A stretch of DNA of 64,000 nt from Actinomycetota bacterium. Its GTDB lineage: Bacteria > Actinomycetota > Actinomycetes > S36-B12 > UBA10799. Positions 7,450 to 15,672 of the stretch are shown here, piece by piece. The stretch covers positions 372,001 to 436,000 of the forward strand of contig JACJWR010000002.1 in the NCBI GenBank assembly GCA_020637055.1. The letters are read 5' to 3'. The number at the start of each line of letters is the position of its first letter. The first letter of the stretch is position 1. Below the pieces are notes generated by a model. It was not told the origin of the DNA. It did no database searches and saw only the letters and a list, made by a program, of their open reading frames with translations. The position numbers were made by a program, and so were the translations under genes.

Positions 7450-8496
7450 ATGGAACTCGGTCTCAACCTCGGCTACTGGGGAATGGGTAACGACGCGGAC
7501 AACCTGGAGTTGGCGCGGGAGGCGGATCGGCTCGGCTACAGCGTGGTCTGGGCGGCCGAGGCCTATGGATCCGACGCCGTCACGGTGCTCACGTGGATCG
7601 CTGCACAGACTGAGAACATCGACGTCGGCAGCGCGGTGATGCAGATCCCGGGCCGGACGCCGGCCAACACCGCGATGACGGCCGCCACCCTGGACACCCT
7701 CTCCAACGGCCGATTCCGACTCGGCCTCGGCGTCTCCGGCCCGCAGGTGTCCGAGGGCTGGCACGGCGTCCGGTTCGCCAAGCCCTTGGCCCGCACCCGC
7801 GAATACGTCTCGATCGTGAACAAGGCGCTGGCGCGGGAGCGACTCACCTTCGACGGCGAGTTCTTCACGCTCCCGTTGCCGGACGGGCCGGGCAAGGCGC
7901 TGACCCTCACGGTGCACCCGGTGCGGGAGCACATCCCCACCTACCTTGCCGCGATCGGACCGAAGAACCTCGAACTCGCCGGTGAGCTCTTCGACGGCTG
8001 GCTCGCCATCTTCTACTCGCCCGAGTTCGCCGCCGAACTGCTCGAGTCGATTGCCGCCGGTCGGGCCAAAGTCGGCAAGACCCTCGAGGGATTCGACGTC
8101 GTCCCCACAGTTCCGGTGGTGATCGGCGACGATCTTGAGGCGTGCGCGGCACCGTTGCGCGCCTACGCCGCCCTCTACGTCGGCGGAATGGGCAGCCGGG
8201 ACCGCAATTTCTACAACCAGCTGGCCACCCGGATGGGCTACGGCGAGGCCGCCGAAGAGGTGCAGAACCGCTACCTCGGCAAGGACGTCCCGGGCGCGAT
8301 GGCCGCGGTGCCGTTCGAGTTCATCGACCGCACCAGCCTGATCGGACCGCGGGAACGGATCCGGGAACGGCTCCACGCCTACGCCGACGCGGGGGTGACG
8401 ACGCTGACGGTGGCAACCTACGCGGGTTCCCTCGAGGAGCGCCTCGCCACTGTGCGCACGATGGTCGAACTGATGGACGAGGCAGGCTTGGCGTGA
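7450..8496 (+). CDS. LLM class F420-dependent oxidoreductase
   Basis: The 348-residue product belongs to the bacterial-luciferase-like monooxygenase fold. It starts with the first barrel strand (MELGLNLGYWG), then VVWAAEAYGSDA, and contains IDVGSAVMQIPGR, LGLGVSGPQV and GWHGVRF, the pattern of actinobacterial F420-binding members. Cofactor use is inferred from the family; the substrate is unknown. It overlaps uppP by GTGA at 8493-8496, so the two are translationally coupled. A UppP-linked member is also found beside the mycobacterial uppP gene as I recall. Confidence 0.88.
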   Translation: MELGLNLGYWGMGNDADNLELAREADRLGYSVVWAAEAYGSDAVTVLTWIAAQTENIDVGSAVMQIPGRTPANTAMTAATLDTLSNGRFRLGLGVSGPQVSEGWHGVRFAKPLARTREYVSIVNKALARERLTFDGEFFTLPLPDGPGKALTLTVHPVREHIPTYLAAIGPKNLELAGELFDGWLAIFYSPEFAAELLESIAAGRAKVGKTLEGFDVVPTVPVVIGDDLEACAAPLRAYAALYVGGMGSRDRNFYNQLATRMGYGEAAEEVQNRYLGKDVPGAMAAVPFEFIDRTSLIGPRERIRERLHAYADAGVTTLTVATYAGSLEERLATVRTMVELMDEAGLA

Positions 8497-9311
8497 GTTG
8501 GTTCGAGGCGATCGTCCTGGGGATCATCCAGGGACTCACCGAATTCCTCCCGATCTCCTCCAGCGGCCACCTGCTGATCCTTTCCCAGATCTTCGGTTGG
8601 GACGATCCGGGCGCGGCCTTCACCGCGGTCAGCCAAATCGGCACCGAAACCGCGGTGCTCATCTACTTCCGCCGCGACATCTGGCGAATCATCTCGACGT
8701 GGACGAAGTCGCTCTACACCCCCGCGTTGCGCGGGCAGATCGACGCCCGGATGGGTTGGTACGTGATCGTGGGAACGATCCCGATCGGCTTCTTCGGCTT
8801 CTTCTTCTCCGATCAGATCGAGACCGCTGCACGCAACCTGTGGCTGGTGGCGACCGTGCTGATCGTCTTCGGCATCATCCTCGGCATCGCCGACCGGGTC
8901 GGCCGCAAGACCCGGGAGTTGGAGACCCTCTCCATGCGCAGCGGCCTGCTGTTCGGCCTCGGCCAGGCCCTTGCACTGATCCCCGGCGTGTCCCGATCCG
9001 GTGCCACCATCACCACCGGCCTCTTCCTCGGGTTCACTCGGGAGGCCGCCACCAGGTACGCCTTCCTGCTGGCCATCCCGGCCGTGCTCGCCTCGGGGCT
9101 GTACCAGGCGACCAAGATCGGCGACGAAGCCAACGTGCCCTGGGGCCAGACCATCGTGGCGACGGCGATCGCCTTCGTGATCGGCTACCTGGTGATCGCC
9201 TGGTTGATCCGCTACGTCGCCACCAACTCCTACATGCCGTTCGTGATCTACCGGGTGGCACTCGGATCGCTGGTGTTGGTCCTCCTCGGCACCGGCGTGC
9301 TCACCAGCTGA
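8493..9311 (+). CDS. uppP: Undecaprenyl-diphosphate phosphatase
   Basis: UppP (BacA) removes a phosphate from undecaprenyl pyrophosphate, recycling the lipid carrier for peptidoglycan synthesis at the membrane. The 272-residue protein shows both signature segments: LTEFLPISSSGHL near the N-terminus (catalytic Glu and Ser) and IPGVSRSGATIT (active-site Arg). Seven to eight hydrophobic segments are evident. The GTG start overlaps the preceding stop codon. Length is normal for the family. It converges with corA, leaving six bases between the two stop codons. Confidence 0.97.
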   Translation: MSWFEAIVLGIIQGLTEFLPISSSGHLLILSQIFGWDDPGAAFTAVSQIGTETAVLIYFRRDIWRIISTWTKSLYTPALRGQIDARMGWYVIVGTIPIGFFGFFFSDQIETAARNLWLVATVLIVFGIILGIADRVGRKTRELETLSMRSGLLFGLGQALALIPGVSRSGATITTGLFLGFTREAATRYAFLLAIPAVLASGLYQATKIGDEANVPWGQTIVATAIAFVIGYLVIAWLIRYVATNSYMPFVIYRVALGSLVLVLLGTGVLTS

Positions 9312-9317
9312 GCCCCG

Positions 9318-10331
9318 CTACAGCCAACCGCTGCGTTTGAATCCGCGATAGAGCAGGAAGCAGACCGTGGCCATCACGGCAAGGACCAGCGGATAGCCGA
9401 ACTGCCAATCCAGCTCGGGCATGTCCCGGAAGTTCATCCCGTAGATCCCAGCGGTCATGGTGGGCACGGCCGCGATCGCCACCCAGGCCGAGATCCGGCG
9501 CATGTCGGCGTTCTGCTGGAGATCCTGCCGGGCGGTGGCGGCCATCAGCAGCGCCATCAGAAGGTTGTCGTTCGTCTCGGTGGAGTCCCGCACCCGCAGC
9601 AGGTGGTCGTTGACGTCGCTGAACAGCGGCCCGAAGAGTCCGCGCAACTCGGTGGGCCCGGACGTCACCAATTCCGCTGCCACCCGGGTGAGCGGTGCGG
9701 CCGCACGTCGCAGTTCGAGGTTCTCCCGCTTCAGCCGGTACACCGCCTCCGGATTGGACGGCCGCGGCGAGAAGATGTCCTCCTCCAAATGCTCGATGTC
9801 GAAGTTGATCTCGTCGGCGACGTGGAGGTACTCGTCGACGATGTGATCCATGATCCCGTGGAGCACCGCCGACGGCCCGTGCCGGAGGAACTCCGGGCGT
9901 GATTCGAGATCGCGCCGCACGTCGTCGAGGTCACCCAAGGGCCCCAGCCGAATCGTGATGATGAAGTGTGGGCCGACGAACACCGACAGCTGGCCGGTCT
10001 CCACGTCGGAGGTGCGCTCGACGTAGGTGAGCAGTTTCATCACCAGGAAGTCGTAGTCCTCGCGCGGATCGAGCTTGGTGGGGTGGTGCGGATTCAGCGC
10101 ATCGTCGAGGTAGAGCGGGTCGAGCCCGAAGACCTTGCCGATCAGGTCGAGTTCGACTTTGGTGGGGTGCGAGAGGCCGATCCAGGCGAACGATCCGTCC
10201 TCGTCGCGGGCCGTGGTGGCCATCTCCTGAACGTGTTCGGCGAGGCCGGGGGAGCCGGGCAACTCGCCGCGGAAGAAGGGCGACGTACTGCTGCGCACTC
10301 CTTCGGTGTAGAGCCCGAGTCCCCGGATCAC
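9318..10331 (-). CDS. corA: CorA-family divalent cation channel
   Basis: CorA proteins are pentameric Mg2+ or Co2+ channels. The 337-residue product has the large cytoplasmic domain, two C-terminal membrane helices and the diagnostic YGMNF motif between them (GIYGMNFRDMPELDW as the external loop). The GTG start at 10331 gives the family's usual length. The frame stays open upstream over three opposite-strand genes, but this is shadow. The ion specificity cannot be told from the sequence. Confidence 0.92.
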   Translation of the reverse strand: MIRGLGLYTEGVRSSTSPFFRGELPGSPGLAEHVQEMATTARDEDGSFAWIGLSHPTKVELDLIGKVFGLDPLYLDDALNPHHPTKLDPREDYDFLVMKLLTYVERTSDVETGQLSVFVGPHFIITIRLGPLGDLDDVRRDLESRPEFLRHGPSAVLHGIMDHIVDEYLHVADEINFDIEHLEEDIFSPRPSNPEAVYRLKRENLELRRAAAPLTRVAAELVTSGPTELRGLFGPLFSDVNDHLLRVRDSTETNDNLLMALLMAATARQDLQQNADMRRISAWVAIAAVPTMTAGIYGMNFRDMPELDWQFGYPLVLAVMATVCFLLYRGFKRSGWL

Positions 10332-10367
10332 AATAGGTAGTAAACACCGGATCGGGAGCCCGCAACA

Positions 10368-10373
10368 TATGGT
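10368..10373 (+). promoter_or_regulatory. -10 element of the MSMEG_4193-family gene (leaderless)
   Basis: TATGGT ends six bases before ATG 10380. Confidence 0.5.
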
Positions 10374-10379
10374 TGGGCC

Positions 10380-11066
10380 ATGACGCGGGCGATTCTTGTG
10401 CGGCACGGCCAGACCACGGCGAACGCCGCCGGAGTGCTGGCCGGACGCAGCGAGGTCGAACTCAACGACTCCGGTATCGCCGATGCCGAGCGGCTGGGCC
10501 GAACCCTGGCGGACGTACCGCTGGCACAAGTCGTCACCAGCCCGATGCGGCGCACGGTGCAGACCGCCCAACTGCTGCTCGACGCCCGTTCGGACGCGGT
10601 CGAGGTCGTGACCGACGACGGTCTGGCGGAGATGGAGTACGGATCCTGGACCGGGCGTCCGTTGGCCGAACTCGCCAAAGATCCGCTGTGGTCGATGGTG
10701 CAGTCCCACCCCGCAGCGGTGAGGTTCCCGGAGGGCGAATCCATGGCTCAGATGTCGGCTCGGGCGGTGGCGGCCGTGCGGTCGCGCTGCCTCGACCCGA
10801 CGGACGGTACCGCGGATCCTTCGACCCCCCGCAATATCCTGTTCGTCTCCCATGGAGATGTGATCAAGGCCGTGCTGGCGGATGCGTTGGGCCTGCACCT
10901 CGACACGTTCCAGCGCATAGTGGTGCATCCGGCATCGGTCTCCGTGATCAACTACGTGGCGGGGCGTCCGTTCGTCGAACGGATCAACGACTGCAACGGC
11001 AACTACGACGACCTCGTGCCCCCGGCACCGACCGAGGCCGTACCCGGTGGATCGAAAGGTAGGTAG
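10380..11066 (+). CDS. MSMEG_4193-family putative phosphomutase (histidine phosphatase fold)
   Basis: The 228-residue protein has the histidine-phosphatase core: LVRHGQTTAN near the N-terminus (phosphoacceptor His), Arg-containing SPMRRTVQTA, the acid/base Glu in LAEMEYGSWTG and the second His in FVSHGDVIKAV. It belongs to a subfamily restricted largely to actinobacteria and found beside DUF3090, SCO1664-family and mshC genes, as here. Its substrate is unknown. Nine bases separate it from the DUF3090 gene, whose own -10 lies within its stop region. Confidence 0.9.
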   Translation: MTRAILVRHGQTTANAAGVLAGRSEVELNDSGIADAERLGRTLADVPLAQVVTSPMRRTVQTAQLLLDARSDAVEVVTDDGLAEMEYGSWTGRPLAELAKDPLWSMVQSHPAAVRFPEGESMAQMSARAVAAVRSRCLDPTDGTADPSTPRNILFVSHGDVIKAVLADALGLHLDTFQRIVVHPASVSVINYVAGRPFVERINDCNGNYDDLVPPAPTEAVPGGSKGR

Positions 11067-11069
11067 AGT
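11064..11069 (+). promoter_or_regulatory. -10 element of the DUF3090 gene (leaderless)
   Basis: TAGAGT ends six bases before GTG 11076. It overlaps the stop codon TAG (11064-11066) of the preceding gene. Confidence 0.5.
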
Positions 11070-11075
11070 CGCATC

Positions 11076-11621
11076 GTGGCAAGGAACGTGACCGACCACG
11101 GAACGCCGGACCGATTCGTCGCCGGCACCATCGGCATGCCCGGTGAGCGGACCTTCTACCTGCAGTCCCGCAAGGACGGCGAAGTGGTCACCGTGGTGCT
11201 GGAGAAGCAGCAAGTGGCGTTGCTGGCGGAGAAGCTCATCGAGATGCTCGACGAGGTGGGACGCACCGATGAGCAGGTGGCGGCCGCGGTACCGGCGCCG
11301 GAAGACCTCGACCCGCTCGAACTCCCGGTCAGCGAAGCCTTCCGGGTCGGAGCTTTCGGAATCGGCTGGGACACCGGTAGCCGTCGTGTGGTGATCGAGA
11401 TCCATGAGAGCAGCGAAGATGGCGACGTCCCCGACATCGGCGACGACGAGGCCGAGGGTCCGGATTGCCTGCGGGTGTGGCTGCCCGCCGCCGAAGTCCG
11501 CGCGTTCGCGAAGCGCTCGTCTGCGCTGGTGGCGGCCGGTCGACCGCCGTGCCCGTTCTGCCATCTGCCGCTGGATCCGGGTGGACACATCTGTCCCCGT
11601 GCGAACGGGTATCGACGCTGA
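11076..11621 (+). CDS. DUF3090 family protein
   Basis: This 181-residue protein is a conserved actinobacterial family without assigned function. The N-terminal half (DRFVAGTIGMPGERTFYLQ, then EKQQVALLAEKL) is the family hallmark. The C-terminus carries a small treble-clef-like cluster, PCPFCHLPLDPGGHICPR, with three Cys and two His able to hold zinc. It comes between the MSMEG_4193-type phosphomutase and the kinase-like SCO1664 gene, a constant arrangement in actinobacteria that suggests a shared process. Confidence 0.9.
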   Translation: MARNVTDHGTPDRFVAGTIGMPGERTFYLQSRKDGEVVTVVLEKQQVALLAEKLIEMLDEVGRTDEQVAAAVPAPEDLDPLELPVSEAFRVGAFGIGWDTGSRRVVIEIHESSEDGDVPDIGDDEAEGPDCLRVWLPAAEVRAFAKRSSALVAAGRPPCPFCHLPLDPGGHICPRANGYRR

Positions 11622-12397
11622 CTGTCGCGGACCTGCTGACCTCCGGCCAGGTCGCCCTGACAGGTCGGGTGGCCAGTGCCAGCAACGAGGTGTACCAGGT
11701 GCTGGTGAGCGGTCCGGGTGGGGCCGCCCAGGGGGTGCGCGCGGTGTACAAGCCGGCGGCGGGGGAGCGGCCGCTGTGGGATTTCCCAGGCGCGATTCTG
11801 GCGCGGCACGAAGTCGCGGCGTACCGCGTCTCCGAGGCCCTGGGCTGGGGTCTCGTGCCGCCGACGGTGTGGCGTGACGACCTGCCGGCAGGCCCGGGCG
11901 TGCTGCAGGAATGGGTGGACGGTGAGCCGAGCGCGGAGGTTGCGGTGCTGCCTCCTGATCAACTGACGCCTGGCTGGCTGCCGGTGCTGCGCGGCGAGGA
12001 CGAACGCGGCCGCGAGGTGCTGGTGGCCCATCGGGACACCGAACGGTTGGCCGATATCGCGGTGTTCGACGCGACCATCAACAACTCCGACCGCAAAGCC
12101 GGGCACCTGTTGGGATCGGCCGAGGCGACCATGGGTATCGACCACGGCGTCGCCTTCCATCCCGAGTGGAAACTACGCACGGTGCTGTGGGGATTCGCCG
12201 GCCGGCCGCTGTCGGATCGACACGTCTCGGGTCTGCGCCTGTTTGGTCAGGGGCTCGCGGCTGGCGAAATCGAACTCGACGGTCTCGATTCGGCTGCCCG
12301 AACAGCGCTGGCGGATCGGGTACGAGACCTGCTCGACACCGGCGCCTTCCCACGGCCACGGCCGGGCTGGCCGGTGGTGCCGTGGCCGCTCTGGTAG
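11618..12397 (+). CDS. SCO1664-family protein (PI3/4-kinase or HipA-like fold)
   Basis: Family length (about 253 residues) places the start near LTVADLLTSGQVALTGRV, where the only possible initiator is CTG 11618 overlapping the DUF3090 stop (CTGA). With standard start codons only, GTG 11549 or TTG 11465 would be used. A kinase-like core is visible: YKPAAGERPLWDFP as a nucleotide-binding loop with Lys, FDATINNSDRKAGHLL as a catalytic loop (Asp and Asn) and MGIDHGVAFH as a metal-binding Asp motif. These resemble phosphoinositide-kinase/HipA proteins; activity and substrate are unknown. The gene leads into mshC with 42 bases between. Confidence 0.8.
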   Translation: MTVADLLTSGQVALTGRVASASNEVYQVLVSGPGGAAQGVRAVYKPAAGERPLWDFPGAILARHEVAAYRVSEALGWGLVPPTVWRDDLPAGPGVLQEWVDGEPSAEVAVLPPDQLTPGWLPVLRGEDERGREVLVAHRDTERLADIAVFDATINNSDRKAGHLLGSAEATMGIDHGVAFHPEWKLRTVLWGFAGRPLSDRHVSGLRLFGQGLAAGEIELDGLDSAARTALADRVRDLLDTGAFPRPRPGWPVVPWPLW

Positions 12398-12426
12398 CCG
12401 CCAAACCGACCGGGTGCGCCAGCCAC

Positions 12427-12432
12427 TAGCCT
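12427..12432 (+). promoter_or_regulatory. -10 element of mshC (leaderless)
   Basis: TAGCCT ends seven bases before GTG 12440, so mshC can be transcribed separately from the upstream block. Confidence 0.5.
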
Positions 12433-12439
12433 GGATCAG

Positions 12440-13663
12440 GTGCGCACCTGGCCATCACCTTCCATTCCGGAACTGCCCGGCGACAATGCCGGACTGCGAC
12501 TGTTCGACACCGCCACCGGATCCGTTCGGCCGACCGCTCCGGGAGATCCCGCGACGTTGTACGTCTGCGGTATCACCCCGTATGACTCGACCCACCTCGG
12601 CCATGCCGCCACCTACATCGCGTTCGACCTGGTCCAGCGGGTGTGGATCGACGCCGGCCACCGGGTCGCCTATGTGCAGAACATCACCGACGTGGACGAT
12701 CCGCTGCTGGATCGGGCCGCGGCCACCGGCGAGAACTGGGAGGATCTGGCCCGCCGCGAGATGGCCCGCTACGTCGACGATATGGCCGAACTGCGCCTGC
12801 GGGCCCCCGACGAGTGGGTGAGCGTGGTCGAGTCGATTCCCCACGTCGTGCGGGCGGTCGAGAAACTCCGGCAGGCCGGCGCGGTTTACGAACTCGAAGG
12901 AGACCTCTACTTCGACATCACCTCGGACCCCCGCTTCGGCTCGGTCGCCAACCTGGACGAACCCACGATGATCGAACTGAGCGGAAATGCGGGAGGCGAC
13001 CCTGATCGGCCCGGCAAGCGGCACCCGCTCGACGCGGTGTTGTGGCGGGCGGCCCGGGAGGGGGAGCCGAGTTGGCCGAGTCCGTTCGGTCCCGGCCGGC
13101 CGGGCTGGCATATCGAATGCGTCGCGATCGCAATCGACGATCTGGGGATGACCTTCGACGTCCAGGGCGGCGGTCGCGATCTTGTGTTCCCGCACCACGA
13201 GATCGGTGCCTCGCAGGGGCAGGTGATGACCGGCGAGTGGCCCTACGCGCGCCTCTACGCGCACGCCGGAATGGTGGCCTACCACGGCGAGAAGATGAGC
13301 AAGTCGCGCGGAAACCTGGTGTTTGTGTCCGACCTGCGGGCCCAACACGACCCCATGGCGATCCGTTTGGCCATCCTGGCCCACCACTACCGCGAAGACT
13401 GGGAATGGCACGACGATGAACTCGACGCCGCCACCCGGCGGCTCGACGCCTGGCGGTCAGCGGTGTCCTGGCCCACCGGGCCGCCCGCCGAAGGCGTGTT
13501 GGCCGAAGTACGCAACCGCCTGACCAATGATCTCGACGCCCCCGGGGCGATGGCGGCTATCGATCGGTGGGCCGAGGAGCAGCGGCTGCGCGGCGGTGAC
13601 GACCCGGGCGCCCCGGGTGTGGTCAGCCGGATGTCCGACGCGCTGCTGGGCGTGGCGCTCTAG
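12440..13663 (+). CDS. mshC: L-cysteine:1D-myo-inosityl 2-amino-2-deoxy-alpha-D-glucopyranoside ligase
   Basis: MshC joins cysteine to GlcN-inositol using ATP, the fourth enzymatic step of mycothiol synthesis. It descends from cysteinyl-tRNA synthetase. In this 407-residue protein the zinc ligands Cys43, Cys227 and His252 are present, the HLGH nucleotide-binding motif is at 52-55 and KMSKS at 285-289. It is shorter than CysS and lacks the tRNA anticodon-binding domain, as expected for MshC. Its presence shows that the host makes mycothiol as its main thiol. The other msh genes are not in the window. Confidence 0.96.
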   Translation: MRTWPSPSIPELPGDNAGLRLFDTATGSVRPTAPGDPATLYVCGITPYDSTHLGHAATYIAFDLVQRVWIDAGHRVAYVQNITDVDDPLLDRAAATGENWEDLARREMARYVDDMAELRLRAPDEWVSVVESIPHVVRAVEKLRQAGAVYELEGDLYFDITSDPRFGSVANLDEPTMIELSGNAGGDPDRPGKRHPLDAVLWRAAREGEPSWPSPFGPGRPGWHIECVAIAIDDLGMTFDVQGGGRDLVFPHHEIGASQGQVMTGEWPYARLYAHAGMVAYHGEKMSKSRGNLVFVSDLRAQHDPMAIRLAILAHHYREDWEWHDDELDAATRRLDAWRSAVSWPTGPPAEGVLAEVRNRLTNDLDAPGAMAAIDRWAEEQRLRGGDDPGAPGVVSRMSDALLGVAL

Positions 13664-13705
13664 CCCAGTCCGCCGGCGACGCGCAGCGCCTGCGCAGCCA
13701 CGAGG

Positions 13706-15610
13706 TCATAGGCGGCGCAGCGAGGACCACTCCATCACCAACTCCGACGGTGCGGTGACGATGACCTGCGGCGCGCTGCTGTTGCGCAGCAGGAATGAGA
13801 ACAGGTGTTTGCGCCAAATGGCCATGCCCTTCGATGAGGTCGGCATGGCACGGATCGAGTGGTAGACCACGATCGTGCTGCCGATCTCGGTGGGTACCCC
13901 GTGCTCGTTCAGCGCCGTCATGATCGCCGCCCCGTCCGGGGTCTCCATGAAGCCGTACCTCACCTCCATGCGCACCAGCGCACCGGGAACGATGTCGACG
14001 AAGCGGACCCGCGAATCGTCGGCGACTTCGGGTACCGGCTGGACCAGCAGGGCGACGTGCACGTTGTGGCTGCGCAGGCGGCCGCCACGGCGCAGGAACT
14101 CGCTGACGGCCAACGGGATGGCGGTGGATCCGGTCGCGAAGATCATGGTGCCCGGGTCCCGGGCCGGATCCGCGGCGATCCGTTCGGTGAGCTCGGCCGG
14201 GGTGAAGGTCGCGGCTGCGCTCTTGGCACGCAACAGATCGAGTCCCCGCTTCCAGGTCATGAACACCGTGAACAGGACGACGCCGACCAGCAGCGGGAAC
14301 CAGCCGCCGTGGAAGAACTTGGTGAGGTTGGCGCCGAAGAACGACAGGTCGATGATGCCGAACAGGGTCGCGCCGGGGATCACGAGCCAAAGCGGGGCGT
14401 GCCAATGGCGTCGCGCCACCACAGTGATGAGAACCGTGGTGATCAGGAACGTGCCGGTGACCGCGATGCCATAGGCGGAAGCCAGGTTCGAGGAGTCCCG
14501 GAAGCCCAGAATGAGGGCAACCACCGCCACGCAGAGCGCCCAGTTCACGAACGGGACGTAGATCTGCCCGCGTTGCTCGGCCGAGGTGTGGAGCACCGCG
14601 AGTCGGGGCAGGTAGTGCAGCCGAATCGCCTCCTCGGTCATGGAGAACGCGCCGGAGATGACCGCCTGGGAGGCGATCACCGTGGCCAGTGTGGCGAGGA
14701 TGATCATCGGCCAGAGCAGCGGCGTCGGCACGAGCAGATAGAAGGGGTCCTCGGCGGCTTCCGGCGACCGGATCACCAACGCGCCTTGGCCGAAGTAGTT
14801 CAGGTACAGCGCCACCGACACCACCGCGAACCAGGAGACCCGAATCGGTTTCGCCCCGAAGTGGCCCATATCCGCATACAGCGCCTCGGCTCCGGTGACG
14901 CACAGCACCACCGAACCGAGCGAGAGGAACGCCACCAACGGTTCCGAGACGATCAGACCGATCGCGTGGGTGGGGGAGATCGCCGCGAGCACCTCTGGCG
15001 TCTGCACGATGCTGGCAACCCCGAGTCCGGCGATCGCCAGCAGCCACAGCAGCATCACCGGGCCGAAGGCTCCGCCCACGCGATGGGTGCCGAAGCGCTG
15101 CACGCCGAACAGCACCAGCAGCACCACGATCGCGATGACTTCGACGTAGTGTCGCAGCCCCGGTGCCGCGACTTCGATTCCCTCGATCGCGCTCAGCACC
15201 GAGACCGCCGGGGTGATCATGCCGTCGCCGTAGAACAGCGCCGCACCGAAGACACCCAAAGCGCTGAGTAGCGCCAGCGAGCGCTTGGACAGGTGCAGGC
15301 GGGTGATCAGCGCGGTCAGCGCCATGATGCCGCCCTCACCGTTGTTGGCCGCGCGCATCACCACGAGGACGTATTTCACCGAGACGATCAGCGTGAGGGT
15401 CCAGAAGATCATGGAGACGGCCGCGAGCACACGTTCCGGTTCCGGATCGATCCGATGGGGACCGGCGAAAACTTCCTCGAAGGTGTAGAGCACGGAGGTG
15501 CCGATATCGCCGAACACCACGCCGATCGCACCGAGTGCCAGCCGCCCGAGACCGGAGGGCACCGGCCGCCGGACCGCGGTGGCGATCGCCGGAGTTGTCG
15601 CGGACTCCAT
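13706..15610 (-). CDS. kup: KUP-family potassium transporter
   Basis: Kup is a K+/H+ symporter of the KUP/HAK/KT family. The 634-residue product begins with GRLALGAIGVVFGDIGTSVL, the family signature, and has about twelve membrane segments in residues 20-440 followed by a cytoplasmic tail of about 190 residues. FYGDGMITPAVSVLSA and LYADMGHFG are further family marks. A minus-strand TACGCT eight bases before the ATG suggests leaderless initiation. The gene converges with mshC and diverges from the saccharopine-dehydrogenase-like gene. Confidence 0.96.
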   Translation of the reverse strand: MESATTPAIATAVRRPVPSGLGRLALGAIGVVFGDIGTSVLYTFEEVFAGPHRIDPEPERVLAAVSMIFWTLTLIVSVKYVLVVMRAANNGEGGIMALTALITRLHLSKRSLALLSALGVFGAALFYGDGMITPAVSVLSAIEGIEVAAPGLRHYVEVIAIVVLLVLFGVQRFGTHRVGGAFGPVMLLWLLAIAGLGVASIVQTPEVLAAISPTHAIGLIVSEPLVAFLSLGSVVLCVTGAEALYADMGHFGAKPIRVSWFAVVSVALYLNYFGQGALVIRSPEAAEDPFYLLVPTPLLWPMIILATLATVIASQAVISGAFSMTEEAIRLHYLPRLAVLHTSAEQRGQIYVPFVNWALCVAVVALILGFRDSSNLASAYGIAVTGTFLITTVLITVVARRHWHAPLWLVIPGATLFGIIDLSFFGANLTKFFHGGWFPLLVGVVLFTVFMTWKRGLDLLRAKSAAATFTPAELTERIAADPARDPGTMIFATGSTAIPLAVSEFLRRGGRLRSHNVHVALLVQPVPEVADDSRVRFVDIVPGALVRMEVRYGFMETPDGAAIMTALNEHGVPTEIGSTIVVYHSIRAMPTSSKGMAIWRKHLFSFLLRNSSAPQVIVTAPSELVMEWSSLRRL

Positions 15611-15618
15611 GACGGCAC

Positions 15619-15624
15619 AGCGTA
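15619..15624 (-). promoter_or_regulatory. -10 element of kup (leaderless)
   Basis: TACGCT on the minus strand ends eight bases before ATG 15610. Confidence 0.45.
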
Positions 15625-15660
15625 GCCCTCACCGGTGTGGCGGATCGGGGAATGCGCAGA

Positions 15661-15666
15661 TAGCGT
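15661..15666 (+). promoter_or_regulatory. -10 element of the saccharopine-dehydrogenase-like gene (leaderless)
   Basis: TAGCGT ends six bases before ATG 15673, in the 62-base spacer shared with kup. Confidence 0.5.
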
Positions 15667-15672
15667 CGGCGC

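Noticed and set aside
9318..11588. Minus-strand frame extending corA upstream over three genes
   Set aside because: The extension is antisense to real plus-strand genes with clear motifs; the CorA fold starts at 10331.
13859..15271. Plus-strand open frame antisense to kup
   Set aside because: Composition is Arg/His/Gln rich without motifs, whereas kup on the minus strand is unmistakable.
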